Assembly: GCA_947628195.1 (NCBI GenBank)
Contig: CANQZB010000051.1
Span: forward strand, 1-6,901
Reading direction: 5' to 3'
Source of the DNA: an uncultured Clostridia bacterium
GTDB lineage: Bacteria > Bacillota > Clostridia > Christensenellales > UBA1242
DNA: 6,901 bases
Part shown: positions 5,656 through 6,901 of the stretch, one piece after another
How positions within the stretch are numbered: position 1 is the first letter of the stretch
Layout: every line of letters begins with the position of its first letter
The notes under the pieces: model-generated
Databases searched by the model: none
What the model was told of the DNA's origin: nothing
Seen by the model: the letters and a program-made list of their open reading frames with translations, nothing else
Translations under genes and position numbers: made by a program

Positions 5656-6501
5656 ATGAGCATTATTTATAAGCCCACGGGCATGGCGAGAGAATATAGC
5701 CCGTATGCGCTAAACATTTATATTGGGTGTTCGCATAGGTGTAGATATTGTTATGCACCTCATACTTTGCAAAAGAAGGGTGAGGATTATTTTGGCAAGC
5801 CCGAGCCCAGAAAAGACATTTTAAAATTGTTAGAGCAAGATTTAAAGAAAAACACATACACCGAGCAAGTTTTGCTGTCTTTTGTTGGCGATTGCTATTG
5901 CGATAGTGCAGACAATGGCGAAACTGTTAGGGAAGCGTTAAAAATGCTTAATGAATACAAAGTGCCGGTTGCTATTTTAAGCAAAGGCGGAAAGAAAATG
6001 TTGAAAGATTTAGATTTGTTTAAAGAATTTGGAGATAGAATAACAGTTGGCACAACATTAACATTTTTAGATGAAAAGAAAAGTAAATTTTGGGAGCCTT
6101 TTGCAAGTTTGCCAAGTGAGAGATTAGAAACACTAAAAATTTTGCACGGAAATGGCATAAAAACCTTTGCAAGTTTTGAGCCGACCATCGAGCCAGATGA
6201 AAGTTTAAAGTTAATTAAGAAAACGCTTGAAATGGACTGCGTTGACCACTACAAAATTGGCAAGTTGAATAATTGCAGAAATGAGGATAAGTGGCAGGAT
6301 TGGGCAAAATACTTGCAAGATTGCCTAACCCTTCTTCGCCCAACAAACAAGCAAGTTTATTACAAACATTGCTTGCGTGCCTTTGCCCCAAACCTTGAGC
6401 TTACGCCACAAGAAAAAAACCCCGATGCCTACATAGTCCGCACCACCAAGCCAGAACAATTGAGTTTGTTTGAAGCTACAAAAATTATTGACAACAGATA
6501 A
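5656..6501 (+). CDS. SPL-family radical SAM protein (COG1533-like)
   Basis: 281 residues. The motif GCSHRCRYCYAPH places Cys25, Cys29 and Cys32 as the C-x3-C-x2-C ligands of the [4Fe-4S] cluster that cleaves S-adenosylmethionine. The preceding ALNIYIGC and the later SKGG (109-112) and FEPTIEP (174-180) agree with the spore-photoproduct-lyase-like COG1533 group. Substrate unknown; spore photoproduct lyase itself is longer, so I do not call this splB. The start is secure: a TGA at 5641-5643 closes the frame upstream and ATG 5656 is the only start before the cluster motif that keeps the family N-terminus. No ribosome binding site precedes it, and the -10 box is 6 bases away. Codon use is closer to the left-hand chromosomal genes than to the phage-like block. 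Such genes occur both on chromosomes and in phages. Confidence 0.88.
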   Translation: MSIIYKPTGMAREYSPYALNIYIGCSHRCRYCYAPHTLQKKGEDYFGKPEPRKDILKLLEQDLKKNTYTEQVLLSFVGDCYCDSADNGETVREALKMLNEYKVPVAILSKGGKKMLKDLDLFKEFGDRITVGTTLTFLDEKKSKFWEPFASLPSERLETLKILHGNGIKTFASFEPTIEPDESLKLIKKTLEMDCVDHYKIGKLNNCRNEDKWQDWAKYLQDCLTLLRPTNKQVYYKHCLRAFAPNLELTPQEKNPDAYIVRTTKPEQLSLFEATKIIDNR

Positions 6502-6516
6502 ATTATTTGCTATTAT
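6488..6516 (+). promoter_or_regulatory. Strong sigma-A-type promoter for the S8 protease gene
   Basis: TTGACA (6488-6493), a 17-base spacer, and TATTAT (6511-6516) with a TGC extension. The -35 box lies within the last codons of the radical SAM gene. Transcription is expected near 6523, giving a leader of about 17 bases. Confidence 0.75.
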
Positions 6517-6539
6517 ATCTATTATATTGGGAGTAGATC

Positions 6540-6901
6540 GTGGAAAAATTTGAGGATATTAGAAACATTTTTGGGCGTCATCCAGAGCGAAGCAAAACGC
6601 CTTCTTTTGACGTCTTAAAAACTTTAATATTTAACGAAAATAACAATTGGACAAATAACAAAACGCCAAAACAACTTATTGAATATGGCAAACAACCACC
6701 ATTGGGTGTAGAAGAGTTGCATCAACAAGGTTTTACTGGCGAAGGTGTGACGGTTGCAATTATTGACCAGCCACTAGCAGTTGATCACCCGGAATATAAA
6801 GGCAAGATTGTTGCTTACAAAAATTTTTGCAATGGTGAAGATGAAGATAGCAAGAGTGTCAGCAGTATGCATGGGCCAGCAGTTGCAAGTTTGCTTGTGG
6901 G
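6540..6901 (+). CDS. S8 family (subtilisin-like) serine peptidase, 3' partial
   Basis: The frame is open to the end of the window (120 complete codons). Start GTG 6540 is fixed: GGGAG (6529-6533) lies 6 bases upstream and an in-frame TAG at 6534-6536 closes the frame before it. Seen: GFTGEGVTVAIIDQPL (residues 64-79) with the catalytic Asp76, and SMHGPAVASLLV (109-120) with the catalytic His111. The Ser motif lies beyond the window. There is no hydrophobic signal peptide at the N-terminus (MEKFEDIRNIFGRHPE), so the enzyme appears cytoplasmic or uses another route. The 60 residues before the domain are too short and polar for a normal propeptide. It is transcribed from its own promoter. Its substrate cannot be inferred. 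Confidence 0.88.
   Translation, partial: MEKFEDIRNIFGRHPERSKTPSFDVLKTLIFNENNNWTNNKTPKQLIEYGKQPPLGVEELHQQGFTGEGVTVAIIDQPLAVDHPEYKGKIVAYKNFCNGEDEDSKSVSSMHGPAVASLLV

Noticed and set aside
5663..6188. Minus-strand frames inside the radical SAM gene
   Set aside because: They are shadows of a well-supported gene with a clear cluster motif on the plus strand.
1..6901. CRISPR array or insertion-sequence ends
   Set aside because: No regularly spaced repeats, no transposase and no terminal inverted repeats with target duplication were seen.

Overview
The window looks like chromosomal DNA of a low-GC Bacillota (Firmicutes), probably an anaerobic Clostridia-like lineage. The reasons are AT-rich codon use, strong AGGAG-type ribosome binding sites, a 2-hydroxyacyl-CoA dehydratase-type activator, a DegV protein and a Pr6Pr-type membrane protein. 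By hand count about 26 Trp codons in the real genes are TGG, so the standard bacterial code applies. One in-frame TGA is therefore notable.

Left part (1-2485): three same-strand genes, tightly spaced. They are an ATPase activator (5' end outside the window), a DegV fatty-acid-binding protein, and a six-span membrane protein that overlaps degV by 14 bp. These look like ordinary chromosomal genes.

Boundary (2486-3084): about 600 bp without a gene. On the minus strand it holds the 3' half of a tRNA-Leu(CAA), from anticodon loop to CCA. The 5' half is missing and the T-loop position A58 is changed. This is the expected footprint of tyrosine-recombinase integration into a tRNA gene, with foreign DNA to the right. 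A terminator, AT-rich filler, an extended -10 promoter and a 15-bp hairpin follow.

Middle (3085-5616): a compact, AT-rich, phage-derived operon. It encodes a P27-type terminase small subunit, a ParB-like/DUF4417 fusion, a short Ntox50-type toxin with a phage-type N-terminus, a probable immunity protein and a second immunity-like gene. ATGA stop/start overlaps join the first three genes. Two genes are damaged: DUF4417 has a TGA exactly where the family has Trp, and the last gene has lost one base in an A-run. I read this as the end of a degenerating prophage or phage satellite carrying a toxin-immunity cargo. No integrase, large terminase, portal or capsid gene is in view.

Right part (5656-6901): an SPL-family radical SAM gene whose promoter implies leaderless transcription, then the start of an S8 subtilisin-like protease behind its own strong promoter. 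Whether these two are still inside the element or are chromosome cannot be decided here. The second att copy, next to an intact tRNA-Leu, should lie to the right of the window.
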